Shown here one piece after another: positions 7,849 to 16,763 of a stretch of DNA of 64,000 nucleotides. Where the stretch lies: the NCBI GenBank assembly GCA_964388955.1, contig CAYMCO010000001.1, positions 1 through 64,000 on the forward strand. The letters are read 5' to 3'. Position 1 is the first letter of the stretch; every line of letters starts with the position of its first letter. A model generated the notes under the pieces. That model worked only from the letters and a program-made list of their open reading frames with translations, made no database searches and had not been told where the DNA came from. The stretch is from CAYMCO01 sp964388955. GTDB lineage: Bacteria > Chloroflexota > Anaerolineae > Anaerolineales > E44-bin32. A program made the position numbers and the translations under genes.

Positions 7849-8640
7849 ATGAGCACTGAAGACGCCTCGGTCGGGCCTTCCCAGAATATCTTCGTCCTCT
7901 TATGGGACATGATCCGTCGCCCTCGGTGGGCCTTTGAGAACCGGGGAATACGCAAGAACCGCAGCTGGGTTCTCATGGCCATCTTGACCACGGTGGCAAT
8001 CGTATTGCCGATAGTTGCCGCGGCGCCGATCACAACCCAACAAGCCCGCGAGGCATTTCAGGCCGGTCTCGAGAGCCAGCGAGAGAGCGGGCAGACCATT
8101 TCCCCCGAAATGGAAGGCCAGATCTCCCAACTGGCGACCAACCCCTTGTTCACCGTCGTCTTTCCCAGCGTTGTCGCGCTGGCGCTGTTATGGCTCGGCT
8201 GGTTGGTCTGGGCCGGGGGCTTGCACCTGATTGGGACCATGACGGGAGGCGAGAGTCAGTTCGGGGAGATGTGGCGCACCGTTGTGTGGAGCTGGCTTCC
8301 ATTCGCCGTACGGGGCTTGCTGCAATTCGCCTTCATTCTGCTCACCGGGGAAGTGATCGCCCACCCGGGCCTGTCCGGTCTTGTCGCCGACCAACGTCCG
8401 GTTTCCGAGCTCATCGCCGCGCCCCCCAGCTCAGGGCAGTTGATGCTGCAGTCCCTTTTGTCGAAGATTGATCTCTTCCTTGTCTGGAATCTGTTCCTTC
8501 TGATCCTCGGCGTGTCGATCACCGCCCGCCTCTCGAACCGCAAAGCGATCTTTATCACGATGGGGGTTTGGGCGGTGCTGGTGATATTAGGGCTGCTGCC
8601 GACCCTGCTCTCCGGCTTCGCCCTCAGCCAGTCCTTTTGA
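7849..8640 (+). CDS. Yip1 domain membrane protein
   Basis: A 263-residue membrane protein with a strong ribosome site (GAGGAGAG) before ATG 7849. The soluble N-terminus contains MIRRPRWAFENRG, typical of bacterial Yip1-domain (PF04893) proteins. Five hydrophobic helices follow, near residues 44-62, 102-128, 143-165, 205-228 and 238-260. It is the first gene of a four-gene operon, with 8 bp to the ABC ATPase. In such operons Yip1 proteins are membrane partners of unknown detail; an assembly or scaffolding role for the export complex is an inference. Confidence 0.75.
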   Translation: MSTEDASVGPSQNIFVLLWDMIRRPRWAFENRGIRKNRSWVLMAILTTVAIVLPIVAAAPITTQQAREAFQAGLESQRESGQTISPEMEGQISQLATNPLFTVVFPSVVALALLWLGWLVWAGGLHLIGTMTGGESQFGEMWRTVVWSWLPFAVRGLLQFAFILLTGEVIAHPGLSGLVADQRPVSELIAAPPSSGQLMLQSLLSKIDLFLVWNLFLLILGVSITARLSNRKAIFITMGVWAVLVILGLLPTLLSGFALSQSF

Positions 8641-8648
8641 GACGACAT

Positions 8649-9371
8649 ATGGCTGAGGGACCGCTCATTCGCGTCGAAAACTTGCACCGCCACTTCCAGA
8701 TGGGGTCTGAAAAGGTGCTTGCTCTGGATGGCGTGACCTTGGAGTTAGAATCGGGGGAATTCTTCGGCGTCTCCGGGCCTTCTGGGTCCGGAAAATCCAC
8801 ACTGCTTTATCTGCTCGGAGGCCTGGATCGTCCCACCAAGGGGCACATCCTGGTGCGTGGACAAGACATCACCACGCACGACGCAGATGAATTGTCCCTT
8901 TACCGGCAGCGCACCGTCGGTTTCGTTTTCCAGATGTTCAACCTGATTCCCACGATGACGGCGTTGGAGAACGTGGAATTCCCAATGATCTTTTCGAACC
9001 CGGACCCCAAGCAACGACAAGCGCGAGCGAATGAGTTGTTGGTGGAAGTGGGATTGGCAGACCGGACGAACCATCGGCCGACCGAGCTATCCGGAGGTCA
9101 GCAGCAGCGTGTCGCGCTGGCGCGAGCGCTCGCCAACGACCCCGCCATCCTGCTGGCCGACGAACCCACCGGAAACCTGGACAGCCATTCCGGGGGAGAG
9201 GTCCTGCAGCTATTGGTCCAGCTCAATGCCCGGGGTCGAACCATCGTCCTTGTCTCCCACGATCCCAATGTGATCACGGCTGCCGGCCGCAGCGTCCGCC
9301 TGTACGACGGAAAGATTGACGATGGCGCGGCTCCGGATCACGTTTCGCTAGAGGAAGGCCTGCATGCGTAA
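8649..9371 (+). CDS. ABC transporter ATP-binding protein (MacB/LolD type)
   Basis: A 240-residue ATPase, complete. Walker A GPSGSGKST is near residue 44, the Q-loop VFQMFNLIPTMTALENV near 95, the signature LSGGQQQRVALARAL near 147, Walker B ILLADEPTGNLD near 167 and the H-loop VSHDPN near 201. The sequence falls in the MacB/LolD/FtsE group, which powers mechanotransmission or lipoprotein and peptide export, not import. The gene follows the Yip1 gene by 8 bp, and its end overlaps the next start by 8 bases, so translation is coupled. The partner permease is two genes downstream. Confidence 0.93.
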   Translation: MAEGPLIRVENLHRHFQMGSEKVLALDGVTLELESGEFFGVSGPSGSGKSTLLYLLGGLDRPTKGHILVRGQDITTHDADELSLYRQRTVGFVFQMFNLIPTMTALENVEFPMIFSNPDPKQRQARANELLVEVGLADRTNHRPTELSGGQQQRVALARALANDPAILLADEPTGNLDSHSGGEVLQLLVQLNARGRTIVLVSHDPNVITAAGRSVRLYDGKIDDGAAPDHVSLEEGLHA

Positions 9372-11076
9372 ACCCGGCATTTCCAAGTTCGTATTGGCAG
9401 GCGGCCTGCTGTGGGCCGGCTTGTTGACGGTCGGAGCCGAGGCGCGCTGCACCGACAAAGCGGGGCAGACGATCACCCCTGCCCAGGGATCCGCGGCTGC
9501 CCTCTTGCCGCAGGCAGAAGATGCTGCCCCTACAGCGACCGGAACGGAAACCCCAACTGGCACTGCCACACCTACGCAGACAGCCGTCCCGACCTCCACC
9601 AGCACCCCCACCGGTGAACCTACGGCTACCCCGGGATCCCTGTCCATCACGGCGGTAGAACCCGCCAAGATAAGCTCGCTCACCGGAGGCTCATTGAGTA
9701 TCTATGGGACAGGCTTTTCCGAGAATCTGGCCGTGCGGCTTGTCGGCTTTGGCCTGCTCGATGCGGTGGTGCAGAACAGCGGTGCCGTCCGGGCCGTCGT
9801 GCCGCCGGGGATCAAAGAAGGGAGATACGACCTGGAGATCATGATGGCGAACGGCCAGGCCGCCAGCCTCAGCAATGCCCTTCGAATCACCTCTCCATCT
9901 GAGCCGACCAACACGCCTGCCCCACTTATGGTGTTTGGTCGCCCGCAACTGCTAATCCAAGGGGCACGCACCGAACCGCCGATCTTGCGCCCGGGTAGGC
10001 CCTTTACGCTGAATCTCGAGATCGTCAACCGCGGCGACTACACCGCCACCAATATCCGTCTTTCCGTAGCCTCGCTGGACCTGGCCATCCCCCAGGGTGG
10101 CAGCAGCCTCATGGTGATCGACCTGATCCGGGCTGGCGAAAGCGCCGCGACCAGTCTTCCATTGGCTCTTGCCGTGGATGCGTCCGCGGGATTCAACAAC
10201 CTCGACCTCTCACTGGAATACGGCGATTACTACGGTCGAGAATATGTTTCCACCCAGAGCATCGGGCTCGATGTCAGCGACGCGCTGGCGGACCAGCCTC
10301 TTGTCCTGGTGACCGCCTACGACACCCAGCCGGAGACGCTTTCCCCCGGCGACAGGTTCACCCTCCGGATGGAAATCTCCAACGTTGGGCGCAGCCCTGC
10401 CCAGCAGTTGCTGATCACTTTGGGCGGCGAGGGTGGCGGCGGGCTGCAGCCCTTCGCCATCATCGGTTCCGGCAATATCCAATACGTCGCCGAACTGGCT
10501 GCGGGCGAAACCATGATCCTAGAAGAACAATTCCTCCTTGATGGGAGCGCCGATTCTGGCGTGTATAACATGCCGGTCTCCTTGACGTACGACACTCCAG
10601 AGGGGGCACGCATGACCCAGAATCAGGTGCTGAACTTGCTGGCCAGCCGCCGCCCGCGCATCCAGATCGGGTTCTACCGCGGCGTCGAGCCTGGATTGGT
10701 GAACCAGCCAATGGAGTTGCCCATTGAAGTGGTTAATATCGGCCGCAATCTGGTGAATATCAGCACCGTCGAGGTATCGGGAGATGGCCTGGAAATCATC
10801 GAAGGATCGGCTTTCATCGGCGCCCTTGACGGCGGGACCTCCGGTACATTCGACGCGACGGTCGTACCCACAGGAAGCGGGTCCATCCCGGTCGAGGTCC
10901 GGATCCACTACCTGGACGATTTCAACCAGCCGCAGGTGATCAGCGAAACGCTGTTCATCGAAGTCGAAGCCCCTCAAATAGGCCAAGCTGAAGCACCCGA
11001 TGAGTCACAGGAGGCCCCCAGCTTCTGGGATCGGTTGCTGCGCTTCTTGCGCGGAATGTTCGGCTTGGGGAGCTGA
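9364..11076 (+). CDS. Secreted IPT/TIG and CARDB-like adhesion domain protein
   Basis: A 570-residue exported protein. A signal peptide (FVLAGGLLWAGLLTVGAEA) leads into a Thr/Pro-rich spacer of about 40 residues. An IPT/TIG-like immunoglobulin domain follows (ITAVEPAKISSLTGGSLSIY, near residues 95-180), then at least three CARDB-like beta-sandwich repeats with the recurrent phrase EIVNRGDYTATNIRLS or MEISNVGRSPAQQLLIT. The end is a short amphipathic helix, FWDRLLRFLRGMFG. The start overlaps the ABC ATPase gene, and the permease gene begins 4 bp after the stop. It is probably the extracytoplasmic partner or cargo of the transporter. Confidence 0.8.
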   Translation: MRKPGISKFVLAGGLLWAGLLTVGAEARCTDKAGQTITPAQGSAAALLPQAEDAAPTATGTETPTGTATPTQTAVPTSTSTPTGEPTATPGSLSITAVEPAKISSLTGGSLSIYGTGFSENLAVRLVGFGLLDAVVQNSGAVRAVVPPGIKEGRYDLEIMMANGQAASLSNALRITSPSEPTNTPAPLMVFGRPQLLIQGARTEPPILRPGRPFTLNLEIVNRGDYTATNIRLSVASLDLAIPQGGSSLMVIDLIRAGESAATSLPLALAVDASAGFNNLDLSLEYGDYYGREYVSTQSIGLDVSDALADQPLVLVTAYDTQPETLSPGDRFTLRMEISNVGRSPAQQLLITLGGEGGGGLQPFAIIGSGNIQYVAELAAGETMILEEQFLLDGSADSGVYNMPVSLTYDTPEGARMTQNQVLNLLASRRPRIQIGFYRGVEPGLVNQPMELPIEVVNIGRNLVNISTVEVSGDGLEIIEGSAFIGALDGGTSGTFDATVVPTGSGSIPVEVRIHYLDDFNQPQVISETLFIEVEAPQIGQAEAPDESQEAPSFWDRLLRFLRGMFGLGS

Positions 11077-11080
11077 GCGG

Positions 11081-12379
11081 ATGAACTGGCGCGATCTTCT
11101 TTACCTGGTGCGGCGCAACCTGGTGCGCATGAAGATCCGCGTGGCGATGACATCTATTGGGGTTCTCATCGGAACGGCAGCGATCATATTACTGGTCTCC
11201 CTGGGGGCCGGCCTTCAGCGCTTTGCGTTAAGCGATATTGGGACCATCGGCGAATTGACCGAGATCACGGTTATCTCAGCGCGTCAGCTCCAGGGCATTG
11301 TTGTTGGCGGACAAGGCGAATTGGAGAACCCCGGGCTCGACGACAGCGCGCTTGAGGAGATTAGAGAACTCCCAGGGGTTGTCGCCGTGACGCCGATTCT
11401 GCGAGCGAGCGGTGAACTACGGATCAACCGCCTGGTCGGCCATGCCTCCATCATTGGCATCGAACCCAGAGTGGTCAACGATCTTGGCTATGAATTCCAG
11501 GAAGGGGTCGGTCGTTTGGGACAATGGCAGACTTTCGTCGGCGCTCGGGTCACCGAGAATTTCACCGATCCACAGACCGGCAGGCGCCCGGACACATCAC
11601 TTGACCTCCAAGGTCAGACTGTGCAGTTGATCTTGAGCAAACTCGACGACGATGGCCGCAAGACCGAGCGAACCGTCCGTTTGCGCGTGGTCGGCGTCCT
11701 GGCCGAGTCGGGAAGAGAGAAGGATTACAGTTTCTACTTGTCGATCAATGACGTCCTCGATTTGCAGACCTGGCTGCGCGGCCAGCGACCCAACTTGCGG
11801 ACGGAGGGATACGACCAGGCCCTGGTGAAAGCCGCTTCCTCGCAGCAGGTAACCGCCATTGAACAGGCCATAGTTCGAAAAGGGTTGCTCGCCTACTCCG
11901 CCCAGTCCACGCTGCGCAGCCTCAACCAACTGTTCTTGATCATCCAGATCGTGATGGGGGGCGTGGGCGCCATCGCGCTGCTGGTTGCCGGGGTGGGCAT
12001 CGCCAACGCCATGGTCATGGCCATCTACGAGCGCACCCGCGAGATCGGTCTGATGAAAGCCGTTGGGGCACGCAACCGGGACGTGATGTTCGTCTTTCTG
12101 GGAGAGGCGGGTGTGATCGGCACGCTGGGGGGAGTAGGAGGTGTCCTAATCGGTCTTGCCGGCGGAGCAGTAGTCAATTTCGTCGCCAACGCTTACCTAT
12201 CAGCGTTGGCTGCACAGAATAGCTCGTCCGGCGCAGACATACCCACGCTGGTCTTCACACCGATCTGGCTCATAGTTTTCGCGGTGGTTTTCTCAACGCT
12301 GATCGGCGTGATATCGGGCATTTATCCCGCTCTCCGGGCAACGCGCCTGGATCCCATCGCCGCCTTGCGCTACGAGTAG
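11081..12379 (+). CDS. ABC transporter permease (MacB/FtsX type)
   Basis: A 432-residue protein with the MacB plan. One N-terminal helix (VAMTSIGVLIGTAAIILLVSLG) is followed by a large MacB_PCD periplasmic-type domain of about 250 residues and three C-terminal helices (near residues 285-310, 345-370 and 390-415). The FtsX signature YERTREIGLMKAVGARNRDVM sits on the loop after the second helix, where it contacts the ATPase. It is the last gene of the operon and completes the ATPase-permease pair. Together with the Yip1 protein and the secreted CARDB protein it forms an export or envelope-stress machine of undefined substrate. Confidence 0.9.
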   Translation: MNWRDLLYLVRRNLVRMKIRVAMTSIGVLIGTAAIILLVSLGAGLQRFALSDIGTIGELTEITVISARQLQGIVVGGQGELENPGLDDSALEEIRELPGVVAVTPILRASGELRINRLVGHASIIGIEPRVVNDLGYEFQEGVGRLGQWQTFVGARVTENFTDPQTGRRPDTSLDLQGQTVQLILSKLDDDGRKTERTVRLRVVGVLAESGREKDYSFYLSINDVLDLQTWLRGQRPNLRTEGYDQALVKAASSQQVTAIEQAIVRKGLLAYSAQSTLRSLNQLFLIIQIVMGGVGAIALLVAGVGIANAMVMAIYERTREIGLMKAVGARNRDVMFVFLGEAGVIGTLGGVGGVLIGLAGGAVVNFVANAYLSALAAQNSSSGADIPTLVFTPIWLIVFAVVFSTLIGVISGIYPALRATRLDPIAALRYE

Positions 12380-12410
12380 GGCCAAGCTGAGTAGCCAGGG
12401 CAAGGCCCCC

Positions 12411-12470
12411 TGGGGGGTGCATGTCGATTTGCAGGCGAAGTCGTATGATGGGGATGGTGGGCGCGTTTGG
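12411..12470 (+). repeat. Family A repeat, third-module fragment
   Basis: GTCGATTTGCAGGCGAAGTC, then GTATGATGGGGATGGTGGG. Only the module that normally follows the hairpin is present; no hairpin or CTGCC tail. It lies upstream of the DinB gene on the same strand. Confidence 0.65.
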
Positions 12471-12580
12471 CGTGACTGCTGTATGCTCGGGAAGGGCCCG
12501 AGGAAGGGCGGCGCGCGGCCCCGGCCGATCCACCCGAGGGCGTTGGGCCACCAAGGTCGACCAGCGACGGAGGGCATCGA

Positions 12581-13072
12581 TTGACGCGAAGATCGCTGAG
12601 CATAGAGCAGATCCTGACAATGCTCGCGGAGTCCCCCACACGCATCACAGAACTTACAACCGGCCTGACGACGGAGGAGCTGCATGCCCCTGCATGTTCA
12701 GGCGATTGGTCGCCCAGAGACGTGCTTGCTCATCTCCGGGCCTGCGCCGATGTATGGGGTGAGTGCATAATAATCATCCTCGATTCAGATGCGGCCACCA
12801 TCCGAGCCGTGAATCCTCGCACATGGATCAAGAAGACGGACTACAGGCAGCAGAATTTTGAGGTCCTGCTAGAGGCATTTGAGGTGCAGCGGACAGCGCT
12901 GTTGGATGTCCTGAAGCCGCTGAGTCCAGAGGACTGGTTGTGCTCGGCGACCGTGACCGGTGCGGGGGCACAGCTTGAGCGAACGGTGCAGTATTATGCA
13001 AACTGGATGGCCATCCACGAGGGCACCCATTGGAAGCAGTTGAAGAAGATTTCCAAGGCCGTGCGCTCGTAG
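12581..13072 (+). CDS. DinB-like four-helix metalloenzyme
   Basis: A 163-residue protein. TTG 12581 follows GGAGGG at 6 bp, which favours this start. The four-helix DinB/DfsB fold is visible. The first helix ends in DWSPRDVLAHLRACADVWG, where DVLAHL supplies the first metal-binding histidine. The last helix carries YYANWMAIHEGTHWKQL, with the second histidine pair. Bacterial members are metal-dependent thiol transferases (bacillithiol or mycothiol type) or damage-inducible proteins of unknown activity. It is a single gene between repeat fragments. Confidence 0.75.
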   Translation: MTRRSLSIEQILTMLAESPTRITELTTGLTTEELHAPACSGDWSPRDVLAHLRACADVWGECIIIILDSDAATIRAVNPRTWIKKTDYRQQNFEVLLEAFEVQRTALLDVLKPLSPEDWLCSATVTGAGAQLERTVQYYANWMAIHEGTHWKQLKKISKAVRS

Positions 13073-13164
13073 CAAAGCGCCCGCATGATTGATCTTGGCC
13101 TAGATCGTTCTCCTGCCAGGCGGCTGTCCAGAGTTCAAGGCCGACGCGATGACGGCAAACCAGG

Positions 13165-13320
13165 CGGCCCAACCATTCGCCAGACTGCGTGAATAGTCAC
13201 TGTTTTTCGAAGTTCCAGTGGACGGGACATATCAAGATCAAGAAGATGAAGGTGATTTGCAGGACAAGAACTGCTCATACTCTGGTCTTCCGAGTTTTCA
13301 CCATACCTCCACTGTCCGAT
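13165..13320 (+). repeat. Family B repeat, left two thirds
   Basis: Begins GCCCAACCATTCGCCAGACT, then GTGAATAGTCACTGTTTTTC, GAAG, a GACGGGACATATCAAGAT segment, AAGATGAAGGTGATTTGC and TCTTCCGAGTTTTCACC. The right terminal inverted repeat is missing. The order is the same as in 49902-50080. Confidence 0.7.
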
Positions 13321-13925
13321 CCTCAGCCAACGTCGTTGAATCCAACGGCCGATTCTGCTCCCTTGCCATACCCCCTATTTCCGGCGAGGTGACCAAGAGC
13401 TATGAAGATGGAAGCGAAGGGGATATAGACTAATCTGACAGCGTCCGGATCGTCTTCCGCCTCAGGAGATGGGCCCCGCTGAGCCGCTTGATTTCGGCCT
13501 CCACTGCTTGCATGCGCTTCATCCGAGCTCAGCGCCTCTCCTTTGGCGATCGGTGCCCAAGAACGCTACTATCCTGCTTTTCACGGGCGTCTCAAGCGCG
13601 GGGCCAATGAGGACTTCAGTAGGCCAGGATGCCACGGAGATGATGGTCTCGCAAGACTTTCCCAAGAACCAGTGACTTCGGGTTCTTTTGAGAGTTCTGA
13701 TAATGCACTCTGGGGATACTTGCAGCCACTGAATAACAGCCCATCCCCAGCATCCGCGCCTTGGCGTTCGCGATGACAGCCCCGCTGATCACCAAGGTCG
13801 TGATACCGTCCTCCTTCAAGGGGGGGGTTATGCATGCACAGCGCGCCTACACGGCGTATCTTCATCAGAATTCGACTGCTCCAAGTCTCATGCATATTTC
13901 CAGAGTTCGTCAGAGGAGGATCCAG
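13321..13925. other. Spacer without recognised gene
   Basis: Several overlapping short frames exist on both strands, but none has a ribosome site or a recognisable motif, and they contradict one another. Confidence 0.5.
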
Positions 13926-14464
13926 ATGAGCAGGTTCCTCAAGTTCTTCGTGTATTTCATGATCTTGTCTGCCCTGTTGCCGTCCACTGCGGCGGCAACA
14001 TTGATTTCAACCTACAGGATCTGACGCCGTCGTTGCGATCAATCCTTTCTATTCCGATGATGTCGTCAACGTTGGAGATGGCGAAGACGCGGTCATCCAA
14101 TGGGGTTGGGTGGCCTGCAGCAAGGGGCTCGTGAATGACTTTCGCGAGGCGCAGAAGCAGCGATACTTCCTCGAAAGACGGGCTCCGAGTTCAACGAATG
14201 GTGACACTGACAAGGTCGGCATGGACGATTCCCGGGCAATATGAGGGGCACGTCGAGTACTTTGTCTGGCCAGCCCCCTCACTCTGCAGGACCGAATATA
14301 CATCTCCTCTCTTGTACTTGCCGACGCCCGGCACATATGAGCTCCAGGTGCATTTGTGGAGGACCGTTCCCATTATCGATGGCGCGGATTCGGATGGCGA
14401 TGGCAGTGCTGACTGGTCTGACACCGGACCGTTCGACCGGACCATTACGATAATAAAGTCGTAG
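13926..14464 (+). pseudogene. Secreted beta-sandwich protein, two frameshifts
   Basis: ATG 13926 opens a clean signal peptide (FLKFFVYFMILSALLPSTAA) behind GAGGAGGA, but this frame stops at 14022. The next frame, from 14017, continues sensibly (DAVVAINPFYSDDVVNVGDG, then VIQWGWVACSKG) to about 14190. A third frame then carries WTIPGQYEGHVEYFVWPAPS and LPTPGTYELQVHLWRTVP, ending with a DxDxDG-type calcium-like loop (DSDGDGSADWSD) at 14464. The three pieces join into one exported beta-sandwich protein of about 175 residues. I infer a broken gene, or two sequencing errors. Confidence 0.6.
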
Positions 14465-14594
14465 CCATCAACGACCCAAGCTCGGGGGACTATCGAAGGA
14501 GGGGTGGGCTCCCCGGCATGGGCCGTTTCTGAGGTGGGTGGCTGCAGTTGAGGGGGCGGATGGAGACTGGCACCTTGTTGGTCCGGATCTAGGC

Positions 14595-14625
14595 GCTCGG
14601 GCGCCGTAGGATACGGCGCCCGAGC
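14595..14625. terminator. Perfect GC-rich hairpin
   Basis: GCTCGGGCGCCGT and ACGGCGCCCGAGC pair perfectly over 13 bp around a 5-nt loop. It lies 130 bp downstream of the broken secreted gene. No T-run follows, so it is terminator-like in strength but not in full form. Confidence 0.45.
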
Positions 14626-14959
14626 CAATCCGTTGATGTCATGATTGGAGGCAAACATGCACGATACGAAAATCAAGCCGCTGATGTCAAGAGCGAATTG
14701 CGCAATCCTCAGCATTCGCCACTCCCGCACCGCGCCCACTGCCAGCGAAGATCATCCGTAAGTGGTTGTAGGGATTAGTGTTCTGCTCTTATGGAGATCC
14801 GGATTACTTCAGCGGGGAGCAGCCCGGCAGCTGAAGTGCGCTTCCAAACAGGGCGCCTAACGGCGGCGCCAACAAGGAAACCCGCAATCGTAGTTTGGCA
14901 TGAATCAAGCGTACCAACCTTCCGCATTTGGGGTTATGGGAGTTGAAAGGAGGGATCCA

Positions 14960-15664
14960 ATGTCCGAAGGTGATAATTTCCAGTCAAGTCCGGAACATGG
15001 CACTCGACAAGCCTGGAGCGAGGTGTGGTTGAAGGCCATCACCCGACCCTCTGTGGCTACCTACGAGACCCTCGTGAGCATGCCTGACCTGAGCACCGGC
15101 ACCGCATATGCCTGGGTATTCGTTGGTGCTTTGGTAGGATACATCTTTGCCTTTCTAATTGGATCGGTCTTCGGAGGATTCGCGGGATTTGGTCAACCGG
15201 AGGCCATCATTCCATATGGTGGATCCGGGTTCTCCATTCTCCTCCTCGTCTGCGTGGGGCCGTTAGTCTCCCTGTTATCGGTCCTTGGTTTGATGATAAG
15301 TGCAGGCATAACACAATTCATCGCTACAGCGCTGGGCGGCACCGGCACCTATGGCAAACTCGTGTATGCATACGCAGCCTATTTGGCCCCGCTGTCAGTG
15401 ATCGCGAGCATTGTCGGCGCAATCCCAGTTGTCAATTGCCTTACTATTCCCCTTGGCATCTATGGTCTCGTGCTGAATGTCACCGCAGTCAAAGCGGTCA
15501 ATGAATTCGGATGGGGACGGGCGATTGCCTCAAGCTTCCTTATCCTTGCGTCGATCCTGGTGATAATTGCTGTGGTCGTAATCGTGGTGCTTGCGCTCCT
15601 GGGTCCAGCGATAGGGAACATCTTTGAAAACATACTTGAGGGCATAGTAACACCGGCGCCATAG
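14960..15664 (+). CDS. Yip1 family membrane protein
   Basis: A 234-residue protein; ATG 14960 has a strong ribosome site (AAAGGAGGG), unlike the in-frame ATG at 14900. The cytosolic N-terminus contains WLKAITRPSVATYETLV, the usual opening of bacterial Yip1-domain proteins. Five helices follow, near residues 50-75, 92-120, 128-150, 155-180 and 190-225. Its design is the same as that of the Yip1 protein at 7849, but it has no transporter genes beside it. The function is unknown. Confidence 0.7.
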   Translation: MSEGDNFQSSPEHGTRQAWSEVWLKAITRPSVATYETLVSMPDLSTGTAYAWVFVGALVGYIFAFLIGSVFGGFAGFGQPEAIIPYGGSGFSILLLVCVGPLVSLLSVLGLMISAGITQFIATALGGTGTYGKLVYAYAAYLAPLSVIASIVGAIPVVNCLTIPLGIYGLVLNVTAVKAVNEFGWGRAIASSFLILASILVIIAVVVIVVLALLGPAIGNIFENILEGIVTPAP

Positions 15665-15713
15665 AGCGCATTAGGACCTGCATGGGTCGGCATGTTGTCG
15701 CCAAGCTCGGAGG

Positions 15714-15900
15714 CAATCCAGCCAGTCGCCCGACCGTGTGAGGAGTCGCTATTTTTCGAAGTTGACGGAAGGCCGCCTATCCGGCTGAAGATGATCATGC
15801 CGGTTTGCGGGATGGGAGCGAATCCGGCGGGTGTCCTGAGGGTTTTCGCCCCCTGTTGATCTTTTGCCTATGTTTCACACGGGCTCTCACTTGAGAGGAC
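15714..15900 (+). repeat. Family B repeat, full-length copy
   Basis: The left end ATCCAGCCAGTCGCCCGACC, with GTGTGAGGAGTCGC, and the right end TTTCACACGGGCTCTCAC enclose the TTTTCGAAGTTGACGG, GAAGATGATCATGCCGG and GGGTTTTCGCCCCC segments in the standard order. The ends are imperfect inverted repeats, giving a MITE-like form with no coding capacity. It follows the Yip1 gene by about 50 bp. Confidence 0.7.
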
Positions 15901-16130
15901 ACAGCCAGCCCGGGCCTCCATTCCGCCGCGATAATGACATTGAGCCGGCAAGGCGGGCCACCTGAATGACGTCACCTGGAACCAGGGTACAGACAATGCG
16001 CATACCCCATAGAGCATGACAGTTGCCCGTCAGGAGCCAGAGGAAATTTCGGGGTGCCAACAGGGTATTTGTTATTCAAGTCCGTTTCTTCTTTCTCGCA
16101 GCGGACATATGCTTTCTCTGGAATGATGAG

Positions 16131-16763
16131 ATGGAAAGGCCTTCACTGGCTTTCAAGCGTTTGAATCTGCGCTGGAACCCATTTGGGGAAGCTGCTCCGG
16201 ACGACATTGCCAGACTCGCGGTCGTTGAGGTTGAGCAGTATGTAGAGCGCCTGAAGCACCCCAGGTTCGCCGTACAGTACCTGGGCGAGGCAGGCCGCGG
16301 GAAATCGACCCACCTGCTTGCGCTCCATCGGTTCTTCCCCAGCATGCCTTATCTCCGGTTCCGAGAGGATGCGAAGCTCCCAAGAATACCCCACGCGCCC
16401 GTCCTCTTCTTGGATGAGGCACAGCGCCTGCCTCCCGGCCAGAGGATGCGCGTGTTTTCGCGCATAGCGTCGTTCGTGATCGGCACGCACGAAGATCACT
16501 CCATCGAGCTGGCACGGGCCGGCGTGGAGGTGGCCTCGATTCGCCTGAGGGGACTCGCGAGTGGACGTCTTGCCGAGATCATCCAACGTCGTATCGAATG
16601 GGCTCGCCGCGGACCAGGCCCAGTTCCCAGCCTCTCCGCCTCAGAGATCACTTGGCTGATCGAGCAATACGGCGATGACCTTTCGGCCATCCTGGGCCGT
16701 CTCTACGAGGAATTTCAGACGCTGGAGGGAGGAAGAAGTGATGGACCTCCGAGTGCTCTTTGA
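16131..16763 (+). CDS. P-loop AAA-type ATPase
   Basis: A protein of about 210 residues; ATG 16131 is the likely start, and the upstream extension looks non-coding. It opens with FKRLNLRWNPFGE, like the N-termini of ExeA/TniB-type AAA proteins. Walker A is GEAGRGKST near residue 52 and Walker B is VLFLDEAQRLP near 91. A sensor-like FVIGTHEDHS follows, then an arginine-rich segment (IIQRRIEWARRGPGP) and a helical lid domain. The gene overlaps the next one by 23 bp, so they are co-translated. There is no transposase beside it, so transposition is not implied. I infer that it powers or remodels the arrestin-fold membrane partner. Confidence 0.7.
   Translation: MERPSLAFKRLNLRWNPFGEAAPDDIARLAVVEVEQYVERLKHPRFAVQYLGEAGRGKSTHLLALHRFFPSMPYLRFREDAKLPRIPHAPVLFLDEAQRLPPGQRMRVFSRIASFVIGTHEDHSIELARAGVEVASIRLRGLASGRLAEIIQRRIEWARRGPGPVPSLSASEITWLIEQYGDDLSAILGRLYEEFQTLEGGRSDGPPSAL

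Noticed and set aside
16131..16763. AAA ATPase as TniB-type transposition protein
   Set aside because: No transposase gene beside it; partner is an arrestin-fold membrane protein.
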